In this document: piece after piece, positions 10,077-19,490 of the stretch
Layout of the letters: every line of letters begins with the position of its first letter
How positions within the stretch are numbered: the stretch's first letter is position 1
Assembly (NCBI RefSeq): GCF_024171885.1
Contig: NZ_JAMTCP010000041.1
Span: 1-62,834 of the forward strand
Direction: 5' to 3'
DNA from: Streptoalloteichus tenebrarius
Lineage (GTDB): Bacteria > Actinomycetota > Actinomycetes > Mycobacteriales > Pseudonocardiaceae
DNA length: 62,834 nt
Position numbers and translations under genes: made by a program
The notes under the pieces: model-generated
Seen by the model: the letters and a program-made list of their open reading frames with translations, nothing else
Told to the model about the DNA's origin: nothing
Databases searched by the model: none

Positions 10077-10649
10077 GTGCGACCCGATGCCGACGTCGAG
10101 CCGGGCACGCTCCTGGTGGCCGCGCCCGGACTGCTCGACCCGAACTTCCGCCGGACGGTGGTCTACGTCATCGACCACCGCGGTGAGGGCACGCTCGGGG
10201 TCGTGCTCAACCGCCCGAGCGAGGTCGCGGTGCACGACGTGCTGCCGATCTGGGGTCCGTTCGCCAGCCGCCCCCGCGCGGTGTTCGTCGGCGGACCGGT
10301 GGAGCAGAAGACCGCGTTGTGCCTGGCCGCGCTGCGGACCGGCCAGGACGCGGCGAACGTGCCTGGCGTGATCGCGGTGCGCGGGCCGGTCGCGTTGGTC
10401 GACCTGGACAGCGACCCGGAGGACCTGGCCCCGAAGGTGCGGGGCCTGCGGGTCTTCGCCGGCTACTCGGGCTGGGGCACCGACCAGCTCGCCGACGAGA
10501 TCGAGCGGGGCGACTGGATCGTGGTGCCCGCGCTCCCCGACGACGTGCTCACCCCGCCCGGCGTCGACCTGTGGGGGCGCGTGCTGCGCCGGCAGGGCCT
10601 GCCGCTCGCGCTGCTGGCCACCCACCCGATCGACGTCGCGCGGAACTGA
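10077..10649 (+). CDS. YqgE/AlgH family protein (DUF179)
   Basis: About 190 aa from GTG at 10077. It has the family's opening pattern, GTLLVAAPGLLDPNFRRTVVYVIDH, followed by GTLGVVLNRPS, then VFVGGPV and RVFAGYSGWGTDQL, typical of the whole YqgE/AlgH fold. The frame opens earlier (10008), but the alignable protein starts within a few residues of the chosen GTG, and GATCAT six bases upstream fits a leaderless -10. Molecular function of the family is unresolved. Mycobacterial Rv0038 occupies the same site between an MFS gene and the leuS region. Confidence 0.88.
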   Translation: MRPDADVEPGTLLVAAPGLLDPNFRRTVVYVIDHRGEGTLGVVLNRPSEVAVHDVLPIWGPFASRPRAVFVGGPVEQKTALCLAALRTGQDAANVPGVIAVRGPVALVDLDSDPEDLAPKVRGLRVFAGYSGWGTDQLADEIERGDWIVVPALPDDVLTPPGVDLWGRVLRRQGLPLALLATHPIDVARN

Positions 10650-10700
10650 CGCCCCGTGCCCGGTGGCCGGGGGCGTCGAGTTCCCGTCGGTCAGCTCGGG

Positions 10701-11144
10701 TCAGCCGCAGATGGACTGCTTGAGGGTGCAGCCGCCGCAGCACCCGCCGCAGCCGGCGGCCTTGGGCTCCGGCAGCGCCGCAGCCGCGCGCGTGCCGAGC
10801 ACGTTGCCGGCGACGGCGAGGCCGAACGTGCCGACCAGCCCGACCAGGCCGACCACCAGCACGCTCGCCGTGGACGGCAGGCCGAGGACGGCGAGGCCGG
10901 CCAGCCCGCCCACACCGCCGGCCACCACGTTCGGCAGGCCGGCCACCCGGTTGGCCAGGCGGAAGGCGTCGTCACTGCGCAGCGCGGGCTCGGTGCGCAC
11001 TCCCGCGAACCGGTTGCGGGGCAGGGTGCCGCGCAGGCCCCGCGATCCGATGAGGACGAGCCCGGCGCCCAGCGCCAGGAGCACGACGCAGAACGCGATC
11101 TGCAAACCGAGCGGGGCGCCGGTGACCTGAGCTGCGAGGTTCAC
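10701..11144 (-). CDS. SdpI/YhfL-like small membrane protein with Cys-rich tail
   Basis: 147 aa from GTG at 11144. One hydrophobic segment at the N-terminus, then the family-like motif NRFAGVRTEPALRSDDAFRLANRVAGLP, then further hydrophobic segments. The SdpI motif N-x-G-x-R-T-x-x-x-L-x-S is well matched. SdpI is the immunity protein against the SDP toxin in Bacillus, but most actinobacterial homologues have no known role. The C-terminus is unusual: GCGGCCGGCTLKQSICG has five cysteines within 17 residues, which could bind metal or be modified. Confidence 0.75.
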   Translation of the reverse strand: MNLAAQVTGAPLGLQIAFCVVLLALGAGLVLIGSRGLRGTLPRNRFAGVRTEPALRSDDAFRLANRVAGLPNVVAGGVGGLAGLAVLGLPSTASVLVVGLVGLVGTFGLAVAGNVLGTRAAAALPEPKAAGCGGCCGGCTLKQSICG

Positions 11145-11210
11145 GGGAACGAGCGTAAGCGTGACCCGCCGGCCACCTCGCCTTCACCCCGATCGGGTGT
11201 GCTGCGCGCC

Positions 11211-12374
11211 ATGCTGCGACGCGTCCTGCCCACCGCACTGGCGGCCACCGCCGTCGTCACCGCCACCGGCGTCCTCACCGCCACCGCCGTGGCCGAACCC
11301 GAGGGTTTCGGGCCGCCGGGCTCGCCCGCCGTGCGCCACGTGCGCCTCCTCGGTGAGCGGGCGATCCCGCATGGCCTGGAGTTCGGGGGGACCACCGTGG
11401 GCGGGCTCTCCGGCCTCGACCGCGACCCCAGGACCGGCGAGTACTACCTGATCAGCGACGACCGGTCCGACCGCCAGCCGGCGCGCGTCTACACCGCCAG
11501 GATCGACGTCGACGCGCGCGGCCTGCGCGACGTGCGGATCACCGGCACGCGCCCGTTGCGCCGTCCCGACGGCACGACGTTCCCGCCGAAGGCGTCCGAC
11601 ACCCCCGACCCGGAGGCGATCCGGGTCGACCCGGCCGACGGCACCCTCTACTGGACGAGCGAGGGTGACCGGATCGTGCCGACCGGAGGCGCCGCCCCGA
11701 CGCTGATCGACCCGTTCGTGCGGCAGGCGCGGCGCGACGGGACCCACGTGCGGGAGCTGCGGCTGCCGGACAACCTCCGGATGAGCGCGGAGGAGAGGGG
11801 GCCCCGGCGCAACGCCGCGTTGGAGGGGCTCGCCCTCACGGCCGACGGCCGGCAGCTCGTCGCGGCGATGGAGGGACCCCTCCACCAGGACGGCCAGGAG
11901 CCGTCGCCCCGCCAGGGCGCGATGACGCGGTTGACCTTCCTCGACAAGCGGACCGGCAGGGCCGTGCGTCAGCTCGCCTACCCCGTCGAGCCGGTGTTCG
12001 CCGAGCCGAGGCCCGCGGGCGCGTTCGCCAACAACGGCGTGGTCGAGGTGCTCGCGGTGGACCGGCACCGCTACCTCGTGATGGAGCGCTCGTTCGTCAC
12101 CGGTGTCGGCAACAGGGTGCGGGTGTACGAGGTCGACGCGCGAGGCGCGACCGACGTCCTTGGCCGGCAGTCCCTGGCGGACGGCCGGTTCCGCCCGGTG
12201 CGCAAGCGCCTCGTCGTCGACCTCGCCGACCTTCCCCTGTCCACTGTGGACAACGTGGAGGGCATGGCGTGGGGGCCGACCCTGCCCACGGGCGAGCGGG
12301 TCCTCGTGCTGGTCAGCGACGACAACTTCGCCGCGACCCAGGTCAGCCAGGTGGTCGCGCTCGCGGTGCGGTAG
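11211..12374 (+). CDS. secreted esterase-like phytase-domain protein
   Basis: 387 aa from ATG 11211 (an alternative GTG lies at 11199). An N-terminal signal sequence ([28 protein letters not shown]) precedes a single domain resembling the esterase-like activity of phytase family (PF13449): [21 protein letters not shown] near the start, [10 protein letters not shown] and [11 protein letters not shown] in the middle, NVEGMAWGP and LVLVSDDNF at the end. These beta-propeller proteins act outside the cell on phosphorylated or ester substrates; the substrate here is unknown. The longer open frame upstream overlaps the convergent SdpI-like gene and is not coding. Confidence 0.88.
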   Translation: MLRRVLPTALAATAVVTATGVLTATAVAEPEGFGPPGSPAVRHVRLLGERAIPHGLEFGGTTVGGLSGLDRDPRTGEYYLISDDRSDRQPARVYTARIDVDARGLRDVRITGTRPLRRPDGTTFPPKASDTPDPEAIRVDPADGTLYWTSEGDRIVPTGGAAPTLIDPFVRQARRDGTHVRELRLPDNLRMSAEERGPRRNAALEGLALTADGRQLVAAMEGPLHQDGQEPSPRQGAMTRLTFLDKRTGRAVRQLAYPVEPVFAEPRPAGAFANNGVVEVLAVDRHRYLVMERSFVTGVGNRVRVYEVDARGATDVLGRQSLADGRFRPVRKRLVVDLADLPLSTVDNVEGMAWGPTLPTGERVLVLVSDDNFAATQVSQVVALAVR

Positions 12375-12409
12375 CCGCCACACCCCGCCGGGGCGGGCCG
12401 GGCTCGCGC

Positions 12410-12415
12410 TATCCT
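12410..12415 (+). promoter_or_regulatory. -10 element of leuS leader transcript
   Basis: TATCCT matches TANNNT and ends seven bases before the GTG of the leader peptide, so the leader is probably leaderless. No convincing -35 was seen. Confidence 0.65.
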
Positions 12416-12422
12416 CGACGGC

Positions 12423-12461
12423 GTGAGCACGGCCCGCCTGCTTCTTACCTGGCCGCGCTGA
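12423..12461 (+). CDS. leuS leader peptide with three consecutive Leu codons
   Basis: A 12-residue frame, GTG start to [15 protein letters not shown]. The three adjacent leucines use CTG-CTT-CTT; CTT is rare in a genome of this GC content. It lies between a -10 hexamer and an intrinsic terminator in front of leuS. This is the classic layout of ribosome-mediated attenuation: stalling at the Leu codons when charged tRNA-Leu is scarce should prevent terminator folding. Leader peptides before leucine genes are known in actinobacteria; this instance is read directly from sequence. Confidence 0.85.
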   Translation: MSTARLLLTWPR

Positions 12462-12485
12462 CCAGCGAGAAGGTCTGCGCGGCGA

Positions 12486-12522
12486 CCCCTCATGCCCTCC
12501 GGGCTGAGGGGTTTGTTGTTGT
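12486..12522 (+). terminator. attenuator terminator upstream of leuS
   Basis: CCCCTCA (12486-12492) pairs with TGAGGGG (12505-12511), with an inner GCCC/GGGC stem and a one-base bulge, followed by TTTGTTGTTGT. A second stem upstream, GCCGCGC near 12452-12458 with GCGCGGC near 12477-12483, can form a pause hairpin overlapping the leader stop. Together these explain conditional termination before leuS. Confidence 0.85.
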
Positions 12523-12553
12523 CAGGGGCGGGACGGAACCGGGAGGACGAGCG

Positions 12554-15427
12554 ATGAGCACGGACGTGGCCCAGAACGGCCAGGCCCAGGAGGAGGTGCC
12601 AGCCTTCCGCTACACGGCGGAGCTGGCCGCCCGCGTCGAGCGGCGCTGGCAGGACCTCTGGGAGCGGCGGGGCGCCTTCGACACCCCCAACCCGTCCGGC
12701 GAGCTCGCCGACCCGGAGCGCCCGGCGTCCGGCGAGAAGCTGTTCCTGATGGACATGTTCCCGTACCCGTCGGGCGCGGGACTGCACGTCGGCCACCCGC
12801 TGGGCTACATCGGCACCGACGTCCTGGGCCGCTACAAGCGCATGACGGGGCACAACGTGCTGCACGCGCTGGGCTTCGACGCGTTCGGCCTGCCCGCCGA
12901 GCAGTACGCGGTGCAGACCGGAACGCATCCCAGGACCACCACCGAGGCCAACATGGCCCGCTACCGGGCCCAGCTCCGCCAACTGGGTCTGGCCCACGAC
13001 CCCCGGCGCACCTTCGCCACGACCGACGTCGAGTACTACCGCTGGACCCAGTGGATCTTCCTGAAGATCTACGACTCCTGGTACGACACCGAGGCGAACC
13101 GCGCCAGGCCCATCGCCGAGCTGGTCCGCCGGTACGAGAGCGGCGAGCGCCCCACCCCGGACGGCCGGCCGTGGGCCGAGCTGGGCGCGGACGAGCGGCG
13201 GCGGCTGGTCGACTCGCACCGGCTGGCCTACCTGTCCGAGGAGCCGGTGAACTGGTGTCCCGGCCTGGGCACGGTGCTGGCCAACGAGGAGGTCACGGCC
13301 GAGGGCCGCAGCGAGCGCGGCAACTTCCCGGTGTTCCGGCGCAACCTCCGCCAGTGGATGATGCGGATCACCGCCTACGCGGACCGGCTGGTCGACGACC
13401 TGGACCGGATGGACTGGCCGGAGCCGGTCAAGCTCATGCAGCGGAACTGGATCGGCCGCTCGCACGGCGCGCGGGTCCGCTTCCCGGTGGCCGCCGCCGA
13501 CGGCGACCAGGCGTCAATCGAGGTCTTCACCACCCGCCCCGACACCCTCTTCGGCGCGACCTACGTGGTGCTGGCGCCGGAGCACCCCCTGGTCGACCGG
13601 CTGGTGACGGAGGAGTGGCCGGCCGGGGTCGACGTGCGGTGGACCGGCGGTGCCGCCACCCCGCGTGAGGCGGTGGACGCCTACCGCAGGACCGCCTCCA
13701 TGAAGTCCGAGATGGACCGGCAGGAGAGCAGGGACAAGACCGGTGTGTTCACCGGCGCCTACGCCACGAACCCGGCCAGCGGCGCCCGCATGCCGGTGTT
13801 CGTCGCCGACTACGTGCTGATGGGCTACGGCACCGGCGCGATCATGGCGGTGCCCGGCCACGACCAGCGGGACTGGGACTTCGCGTCCGCCTTCGGGCTG
13901 CCGATCGTGCGCGTGGTGACCACGCCGGAGGGCTTCGACGGCGAGGCCTACACCGGCGAGGGGCCGCTGACGAACTCCGGGTTTCTGGACGGCATGGCCG
14001 TCGAGGAGGCCAAGAAGGCGATCACCGGCTGGCTGGAGGAGCACGGCCACGGCGAGGGCGCGGTCCAGTACAAGCTGCGGGACTGGCTGTTCTCCCGGCA
14101 GCGGTACTGGGGCGAGCCGTTCCCGATCGTCTACGACGAGGACGGCACGCCGGTCGCGCTGCCCGAGGACCAGCTCCCGGTGGTGCTGCCCGACATCGAC
14201 GACTACTCCCCGAAGACGTTCGACCCGGAGGACGCCGACAGCGAGCCGGCCCCGCCGCTGGCCAGGGCGGCCGACTGGGTCGAGGTCGAGCTGGACCTGG
14301 GCGACGGGCCGAAGCGGTACCGCAGGGAGACCAACACGATGCCCAACTGGGCCGGCTCGTGCTGGTACTACCTGCGCTACCTGGACCCGCACAACGACAG
14401 GGCGTTCTGCGACCCGGAGCTGGAGCGGTACTGGCTGGGCAAGAAGCCCGAGCTGCACGGCCCGGCCGACCCCGGCGGCGTCGACCTGTACGTGGGCGGC
14501 GTGGAGCACGCCGTGCTGCACCTGCTGTACGCCCGGTTCTGGCACAAGGTGCTGTACGACCTGGGCTACGTCAGCTCCGAGGAGCCGTTCCGCCGGCTGG
14601 TCAACCAGGGCTACGTGCAGGCCTACGCCTACACCGACTCCCGGGGCGCGTACGTGCCCGCCGACGAGGTGGAGGAGCGCGACGGACGGTTCTTCTGGCA
14701 GGGCCAGGAGGTCAACCGCGAGTACGGCAAGATGGGCAAGAGCCTGAAGAACGTCGTCACCCCCGACGAGATGTGCGCCCGCTACGGGGCCGACACGTTC
14801 CGGCTCTACGAGATGTCCATGGGGCCGCTGGAGGCGTCCCGGCCGTGGTCGACGCGGGACGTGGTGGGTCCGCACCGGTTCCTCCAGCGCCTGTGGCGGA
14901 ACCTGGTGGACGAGCGGACGGGCGAGCTGCGGGTCACCGACGAGCAGCCCGACGAGGACTCGCTGCGCGTGCTGCACAAGGCCATCGCCGGTGTCCGCGA
15001 GGACTACGAGAACCTGCGGTACAACACCGCGGCGGCGAAGCTGATCGAGCTGAACAACCACGTCACGAAGACGTACGGCTCGGGCCCCGGCACGCCGCGC
15101 GCGCTGGCCGAGCCGATGGTGCTCATGCTCGCGCCGCTGTGCCCGCACGTGTCCGAGGAGCTGTGGGAGCGGCTGGGGCACACCGAGTCGCTGGTCCACG
15201 GCCCGTTCCCCGAGGCCGACGAGCGGTACCTGGTCGAGGACACCGTGGAGTACCCGATCCAGGTCAACGGCAAGGTGCGGTCGCGCGTCGTGGTGCCGGC
15301 CTCGGCGTCGCAGGACGAGGTCAGGGCGGCGGCGCTGGCGGACGAGAAGATCGTCGCCCTGTTGGAGGGCGGCCAGCCGCGCAAGGTGATCGTCGTTCCC
15401 GGCCGTCTGGTCAACGTCGTCGCCTGA
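12554..15427 (+). CDS. leuS: leucyl-tRNA synthetase
   Basis: 957 aa class I synthetase, charging tRNA-Leu. The HIGH motif reads [14 protein letters not shown] near the N-terminus. The connective-peptide editing domain has the [13 protein letters not shown] signature. The C-terminal KMSKS motif reads KMGKSLKN. An anticodon-binding and C-terminal domain complete the normal length. The ATG at 12554 has GGGAGGAC just upstream; the frame is open further back, but there it overlaps the leader/attenuator. Expression is probably controlled by the upstream attenuator. Confidence 0.97.
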   Translation: MSTDVAQNGQAQEEVPAFRYTAELAARVERRWQDLWERRGAFDTPNPSGELADPERPASGEKLFLMDMFPYPSGAGLHVGHPLGYIGTDVLGRYKRMTGHNVLHALGFDAFGLPAEQYAVQTGTHPRTTTEANMARYRAQLRQLGLAHDPRRTFATTDVEYYRWTQWIFLKIYDSWYDTEANRARPIAELVRRYESGERPTPDGRPWAELGADERRRLVDSHRLAYLSEEPVNWCPGLGTVLANEEVTAEGRSERGNFPVFRRNLRQWMMRITAYADRLVDDLDRMDWPEPVKLMQRNWIGRSHGARVRFPVAAADGDQASIEVFTTRPDTLFGATYVVLAPEHPLVDRLVTEEWPAGVDVRWTGGAATPREAVDAYRRTASMKSEMDRQESRDKTGVFTGAYATNPASGARMPVFVADYVLMGYGTGAIMAVPGHDQRDWDFASAFGLPIVRVVTTPEGFDGEAYTGEGPLTNSGFLDGMAVEEAKKAITGWLEEHGHGEGAVQYKLRDWLFSRQRYWGEPFPIVYDEDGTPVALPEDQLPVVLPDIDDYSPKTFDPEDADSEPAPPLARAADWVEVELDLGDGPKRYRRETNTMPNWAGSCWYYLRYLDPHNDRAFCDPELERYWLGKKPELHGPADPGGVDLYVGGVEHAVLHLLYARFWHKVLYDLGYVSSEEPFRRLVNQGYVQAYAYTDSRGAYVPADEVEERDGRFFWQGQEVNREYGKMGKSLKNVVTPDEMCARYGADTFRLYEMSMGPLEASRPWSTRDVVGPHRFLQRLWRNLVDERTGELRVTDEQPDEDSLRVLHKAIAGVREDYENLRYNTAAAKLIELNNHVTKTYGSGPGTPRALAEPMVLMLAPLCPHVSEELWERLGHTESLVHGPFPEADERYLVEDTVEYPIQVNGKVRSRVVVPASASQDEVRAAALADEKIVALLEGGQPRKVIVVPGRLVNVVA

Positions 15428-15511
15428 GACGGCCGAGCGGCCGGGGACGGGCCGCGAGCGGGCGGGGCCGGTGCCGGACGGGCGCCGGCCCCGCCGCCGT
15501 CGCGGGCGGGG

Positions 15512-16276
15512 TCAGCGGCTCTCCGGGGCCTCGGGCGTCGCCGGTGTCCCCGTCGGGAAGCCGGACTCGACGGCGAGTTCGGTGAGCATGCGCTCGAAGA
15601 GGGGCTCGGCGTCGCGGAGCGGGAACGGGAAGCGGCCGAAGACCTCCAGCGCGATGTGGCCGTAGAGCCGCACCCACCACTTGAGGATGAAGTACACGCC
15701 GTCCAGTTCGAGTAGTCCGTTCGGCACCTGGATGCCGGCCTCGGCCAGGGACTCCCTGAGCCGCTCGCGGTAGGCGACCAGGTCGTCGTGCAGCTCCGCC
15801 GGGACCTCGTCGGTGGTGGGCACGAACGCCTCCGGCGCGACGAGTACGTGTCCGATCACGTGGATGAACACGCCGCCGAACCGGTCCTGGGCCGGCCGGC
15901 GGCCCAGCCCGACCGACTCCTCCTCCGGTGAGGCGAAGACCAGCTCGAACTCCTGGGGGTGGGCCAGCGCCCAGCGGCGGAACGCGCGGCAGACCGCGAA
16001 GACGCGGCCGAGCGGGTCGTGCGCGGAGACGCCGCGCAGCGCCGGGGTCAGCTCGGCGTCGAGGTCCGCGCAGATGTCCTCGCAGACGGCGCGCAGCAGC
16101 GCCTCGCGGGAGTCGTAGTAGCGGTACAGCGCGGGGGCGGTGATCCCCAGTTCCCGGGCGATGGCACGCAGGGTCACGGCGTCACGCCCCTGTCCCACGA
16201 GCAGGGCACGGGCTGTCGCCCGAATGTCCCGCTCTGTGTCGGCGCGCAGTCGCTCTCGCCGTGTGGCCTCGGTCAT
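15512..16276 (-). CDS. TetR family regulator (WHG-type C-terminal domain)
   Basis: 254 aa. A TetR helix-turn-helix lies at about 12-58 (ARALLVGQGRDAVTLRAIARELGITAPALYRYYDSREALLRAV). The ligand domain contains FGRVFAVCRAF-like and ALAHPQEFELVF segments typical of the WHG/TetR_C_33 type. It is divergent from the MMPL transporter gene, and the 136-bp gap carries three copies of one palindrome. Repression of both its own gene and the transporter is the simplest reading. The inducer is unknown. Confidence 0.9.
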   Translation of the reverse strand: MTEATRRERLRADTERDIRATARALLVGQGRDAVTLRAIARELGITAPALYRYYDSREALLRAVCEDICADLDAELTPALRGVSAHDPLGRVFAVCRAFRRWALAHPQEFELVFASPEEESVGLGRRPAQDRFGGVFIHVIGHVLVAPEAFVPTTDEVPAELHDDLVAYRERLRESLAEAGIQVPNGLLELDGVYFILKWWVRLYGHIALEVFGRFPFPLRDAEPLFERMLTELAVESGFPTGTPATPEAPESR

Positions 16277-16294
16277 ACCTCACCCCTTGGGGTT

Positions 16295-16361
16295 GTGAAC
16301 GCCGTTCACCTCTTTCTAGATTCGCTCGGTGAACGGTGTTTACACAGTTGACGCTGTTCAC
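16295..16361. promoter_or_regulatory. three 15-bp TetR-type operators
   Basis: GTGAAC-GCC-GTTCAC at 16295-16309 is a perfect palindrome. GTGAACGGTGTTTAC (16329-16343) and GTTGACGCTGTTCAC (16347-16361) are near copies. All lie between the divergent TetR and MMPL genes, and the last two sit 52-84 bp before the MMPL start. Assignment to this TetR protein is inferred from position. Confidence 0.8.
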
Positions 16362-16412
16362 CGCACAGTAACCCTCGGGCGGCTCCGCCCACCAGGGACC
16401 GGGAGGACCAGC

Positions 16413-18587
16413 GTGTTCGCCAAGTGGGGATCGGTCGTCCACCGCCGCCGATGGCTGGTGCTCGTGGTCGTCGTCGTGCTCGCGGTGCTCGGAGGCGCCT
16501 GGGGCTCCGGCGTCTTCGACCGACTGAGCCAGGGCGGCTACGACGACCCGAACAGCGAGGCGGCGCGGGCGGCCCGGCTCGTGGACGACCAGCTCGGCCG
16601 GCAGGGCGGGGACGTGGTCGTCGTCTACTCGACGTCGCGGGGCGGCGGCGTGGACGACCCCGCGCTGGCGAACCGGATCAACAGCCGGCTGGACGCCCTG
16701 CCCAAGGACGCGGTCAGCAAGGTCGTCTCCTACTGGAACACCCAGGCCCCGACCCTGGTCGACCCCGAGCACCGGCGCGGCCTCGCCGTCATCACCCTCG
16801 CCGGGACCGACTCCAACCGGCAGATCAGCGACTACCGGAAGATCGCCGACCGGCTCGACGTGGACGGGGTGACCACCCAGGTCGGCGGGATCGCCCCGAT
16901 GGCGGCCGCGATCAACGACCGGTCCCAGTCCGACCTGACCAGGGCCGAGGCCGTCTCGCTGCCGGTCACCCTGCTGCTGCTCGTCGTGATCTTCGGCGGC
17001 CTGGTGGCCGCCTCCCTGCCGGTCGTGGTCGGCGGCCTCGCCATCCTCGGCTCCCTCGGCGTGCTCCGCGCCCTCACCGGGTTCGTCGACGTCAACTCGT
17101 TCGCGGTCAACGTCGCGACGCTGCTCGGGCTCGGCCTGGCCATCGACTACGGCCTGTTCACCGTGGGCCGGTTCCGGGAGGAGCTGGCCGGCGGCCGGTC
17201 CCCCGCCGAGGCGGTGCGCCGCACCGTCGCCACGTCGGGCCGCACGGTCGCGTTCTCCGCGACCCTGCTGGTCGTCGCCCTGGCCGGCCTGCTGCTCTTC
17301 CCCCAGGACTTCCTGCGCTCGGTGGCCTACGGCGGCATGGCCGCCGTCGCGATCGCGGCGCTGGTCTCGCTCACCCTGCTGCCCGCCGTGCTCGGGATCC
17401 TCGGCCCGAAGGTGGACGCGCTGGGCCTGCCCTGGCGCCGCCGTCGCGCGGACGGCGGGGAGGAGGGCCGCGGCTGGGCGCGGCTGGCCCGGGGCGTCAT
17501 GCGTCGTCCCGCCCTGGTGGCGGTTCCCATCGTGGCCGTGCTCGTCTTCCTCGGCGCGCCGTTCCTGTCGGTGAAGTTCGGCGAGGTCACCGAGAAGGTC
17601 CTGCCCGCCGGCGACCCGGTGCGCCAGGCCGTGGAGACGGTGAACCACGACTTCCCCGCGGCCAGCAACGACGGCGCGCAGATCGTGCTGCGCGGCCAGG
17701 GGGGCGCGGCGCCCGACCAGGCGACGGTCCAGCGGTTCGTCGCGGAGGTCAAGCGCGTTCCCGGCGTGGACGAGGTGCGCCCCACCGGGGCGGGCGGCGA
17801 GGTCACGGTGCTCACCGCGACCCTGTCCGGCGACCCGCTCGGCGACCAGGCCAAGGACGCGGTCCGGGCGATCCGCGACCTGCCGGAGCCGGCGAACACC
17901 GAGGTGATGGTGGGCGGGCTCACCGCGCGCGTCACCGACAGCCTGGGCGCGATCGCCGACCGGCTCCCGTTGATGGCCGCGCTGCTGGTCGTCGCGACGC
18001 TGGTGCTGATGTTCCTCGCCTTCGGCTCGGTGCTGCTGCCGCTCAAGGCGGTGGTGATGAGCGCGCTGAGCCTGTCGGCCACGTTCGGCGTGCTGGTCTG
18101 GATCTTCCAGGACGGGCACGGCGCCTCGCTGCTGGACGTCACCCCCGGGCCGCTGGAGGCCGGCGTCGTGGTGCTCATGGCGGCCGTGGTGTTCGGCCTG
18201 TCCACCGACTACGAGACGTTCCTGCTGTCCAGGATGGTCGAGGCCAGGAGCCAGGGCGCGTCCACGGAGGAGGCGATCGGCACGGGCCTCGCCCGCACCG
18301 GGCGCATGATCAGCGCGGCCGCGTTGCTGCTGATCGTCGTCACCGGGGCGTTCGCCTTCTCCGACATCGCGATGATGCGGTTCGTCGGCGTCGGCATGAT
18401 CCTGGCGCTCGCGCTCGACGCCACCGTGGTGCGGATGCTGCTGGTCCCCGCCGTGATCAAGCTGCTCGGCAGGGCCGCGTGGTGGGCGCCGGGGCCGCTG
18501 CGCCGGTTGCAGCAGCGGGTCGGGGTCCACGAGGGCGGTGACCTGCCCGAGGACGAGGAGACGCGGCAGGCCGACCCCGTCCGGTGA
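16413..18587 (+). CDS. MMPL family RND-type transporter
   Basis: 724 aa from GTG 16413, with GGGAGGACC ahead of it; the annotated frame opens earlier, across the operators, which are not coding. The protein has two repeats of one membrane helix, a large outer loop, and a cluster of five or more helices. The conserved transmembrane motif LGLGLAIDYGLFTVGRFREEL occurs in the first half and VVFGLSTDYETFLLSRMVEA in the second, the Asp-Tyr pairs of proton-driven MMPL proteins. Actinobacterial members export lipids or drugs. Control by the divergent TetR protein suggests an inducible exporter; the substrate is unknown. Confidence 0.93.
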   Translation: MFAKWGSVVHRRRWLVLVVVVVLAVLGGAWGSGVFDRLSQGGYDDPNSEAARAARLVDDQLGRQGGDVVVVYSTSRGGGVDDPALANRINSRLDALPKDAVSKVVSYWNTQAPTLVDPEHRRGLAVITLAGTDSNRQISDYRKIADRLDVDGVTTQVGGIAPMAAAINDRSQSDLTRAEAVSLPVTLLLLVVIFGGLVAASLPVVVGGLAILGSLGVLRALTGFVDVNSFAVNVATLLGLGLAIDYGLFTVGRFREELAGGRSPAEAVRRTVATSGRTVAFSATLLVVALAGLLLFPQDFLRSVAYGGMAAVAIAALVSLTLLPAVLGILGPKVDALGLPWRRRRADGGEEGRGWARLARGVMRRPALVAVPIVAVLVFLGAPFLSVKFGEVTEKVLPAGDPVRQAVETVNHDFPAASNDGAQIVLRGQGGAAPDQATVQRFVAEVKRVPGVDEVRPTGAGGEVTVLTATLSGDPLGDQAKDAVRAIRDLPEPANTEVMVGGLTARVTDSLGAIADRLPLMAALLVVATLVLMFLAFGSVLLPLKAVVMSALSLSATFGVLVWIFQDGHGASLLDVTPGPLEAGVVVLMAAVVFGLSTDYETFLLSRMVEARSQGASTEEAIGTGLARTGRMISAAALLLIVVTGAFAFSDIAMMRFVGVGMILALALDATVVRMLLVPAVIKLLGRAAWWAPGPLRRLQQRVGVHEGGDLPEDEETRQADPVR

Positions 18588-18606
18588 CCACCAACCGGTG
18601 TGGGGG

Positions 18607-18644
18607 ACGAGGCGGGGCGCGCACTGGTGCGCGCCCCGCCTCGT
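18607..18644. terminator. bidirectional terminator between MMPL and MerR genes
   Basis: An 18-bp perfect stem, ACGAGGCGGGGCGCGCAC paired with GTGCGCGCCCCGCCTCGT, lies between the convergent genes and is followed by TGTC rather than a T-run. Such U-poor hairpins are common at actinobacterial gene ends. Confidence 0.75.
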
Positions 18645-18674
18645 TGTCACGGGTACGGGCCGGACGGCCCGGCC

Positions 18675-19475
18675 TCAGCTCTCGACACCGCGGTTGTCGA
18701 CACCGCCGTGGTCGATGCCGCAGTTGTCGATGCCGGCGGCCTTCTGGGCCTCGGCCACGTAGGCGAACAGATCAGGGGACGGGGCGTTGAACCTGGCGAG
18801 CAGCTCCTGCCCCTGCTCGGCCCACAGCCGCCCGGTGGCCCGGATGATCTCCGGGTCGCCCCCGTGGAACATCCGCACCAACTCGGCCCAGCGCCGGGCC
18901 AACGCCCGCACCCTCGGGTCGTCCACCGGGGTCCCCCTGGCGCGCAGCCCGTCCACCTCGGCGATCAACCGGGGCCACTCGGCCTCCACCGCCGTGATCG
19001 TCGCCTCGCCGAGCTCCTCGCGCCGCCGCGCCATCCGGTCGAGCTGGTCCGGGGTGAAGTAGGACTCGACCTTCGCCATCATCTCCAACGCCTCCAGGAA
19101 CTCCTCCGGCTCCGGGACGGCGGTGGACAGCCGATCCAGCAGTCCGCGCACCTGGCCGCGCAGCCGGCGGACCCTCCTGGCCTCCGCGTCGAGCTGGTCG
19201 AGCTGGTGCGTCAGGACCTCCCGCAACGACATGACGTCGTCGGTGCGCTCGGACAGCGCCCGGCGGATCTCCTCCAGCGGAACCCCCATGGAGCGCAGCG
19301 CCCGCACGCGGTAGAGGCGGCGCACGTCGGCGGAGGTGTAGCGGCGGTGGCCCGACGAGGTCCGCTCGCTCGGCTCCACGAGGCCGATCTCGTCGTAGTG
19401 GTGCAGGGTCCTGACGGTCATCCCGCTCGCCCTGGCCAGCTCCCCCACGCTCCAGCGGCGCTCGTCCCCACTCAT
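18675..19475 (-). CDS. TipAL-like MerR regulator
   Basis: 266 aa. A MerR winged helix is at about 7-75 (WSVGELARASGMTVRTLHHYDEIGL, SGHRRY), followed by a dimerising coiled coil (about 85-125). A TipAS-like ligand domain comes next, with FTPDQLDRMARRREELG, WPRLIAEVDGLRARGTPVDDPRVRALARRW, and a glycine/aspartate helix ending FNAPSPDLFAYVAEAQ. TipAS domains of Streptomyces bind thiopeptide antibiotics, so sensing of a natural product is likely but unproven. The C-terminal 19 residues (GIDNCGIDHGGVDNRGVES) come from a 15-bp tandem repeat. A palindrome sits just upstream of the start. Confidence 0.9.
   Translation of the reverse strand: MSGDERRWSVGELARASGMTVRTLHHYDEIGLVEPSERTSSGHRRYTSADVRRLYRVRALRSMGVPLEEIRRALSERTDDVMSLREVLTHQLDQLDAEARRVRRLRGQVRGLLDRLSTAVPEPEEFLEALEMMAKVESYFTPDQLDRMARRREELGEATITAVEAEWPRLIAEVDGLRARGTPVDDPRVRALARRWAELVRMFHGGDPEIIRATGRLWAEQGQELLARFNAPSPDLFAYVAEAQKAAGIDNCGIDHGGVDNRGVES
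18679..18738. repeat. 15-bp tandem repeat at the 3' end of the MerR gene
   Basis: Four imperfect 15-bp units of the form TCGA(C/T)(A/G)CCGC(G/A)GTTG encode G-(I/V)-D-x-x repeats at the extreme C-terminus of the TipAL-like regulator. In-frame repeat expansion after the TipAS domain is the likely origin. Confidence 0.8.
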
Positions 19476-19490
19476 ACCGACGACGCTAGG

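Noticed and set aside
12245-12253. TGTGGACAA DnaA box
   Set aside because: Single site inside the phytase-like coding region; expected by chance, as is the one at 23666-23674 in the histidine kinase gene.
16182-18650. 822-codon minus-strand frame opposite the MMPL gene
   Set aside because: Low-complexity shadow of a clear transporter gene; spans the operators and terminator.
18679-18738. CRISPR-like array
   Set aside because: 15-bp tandem units without spacers, in frame inside a coding region.
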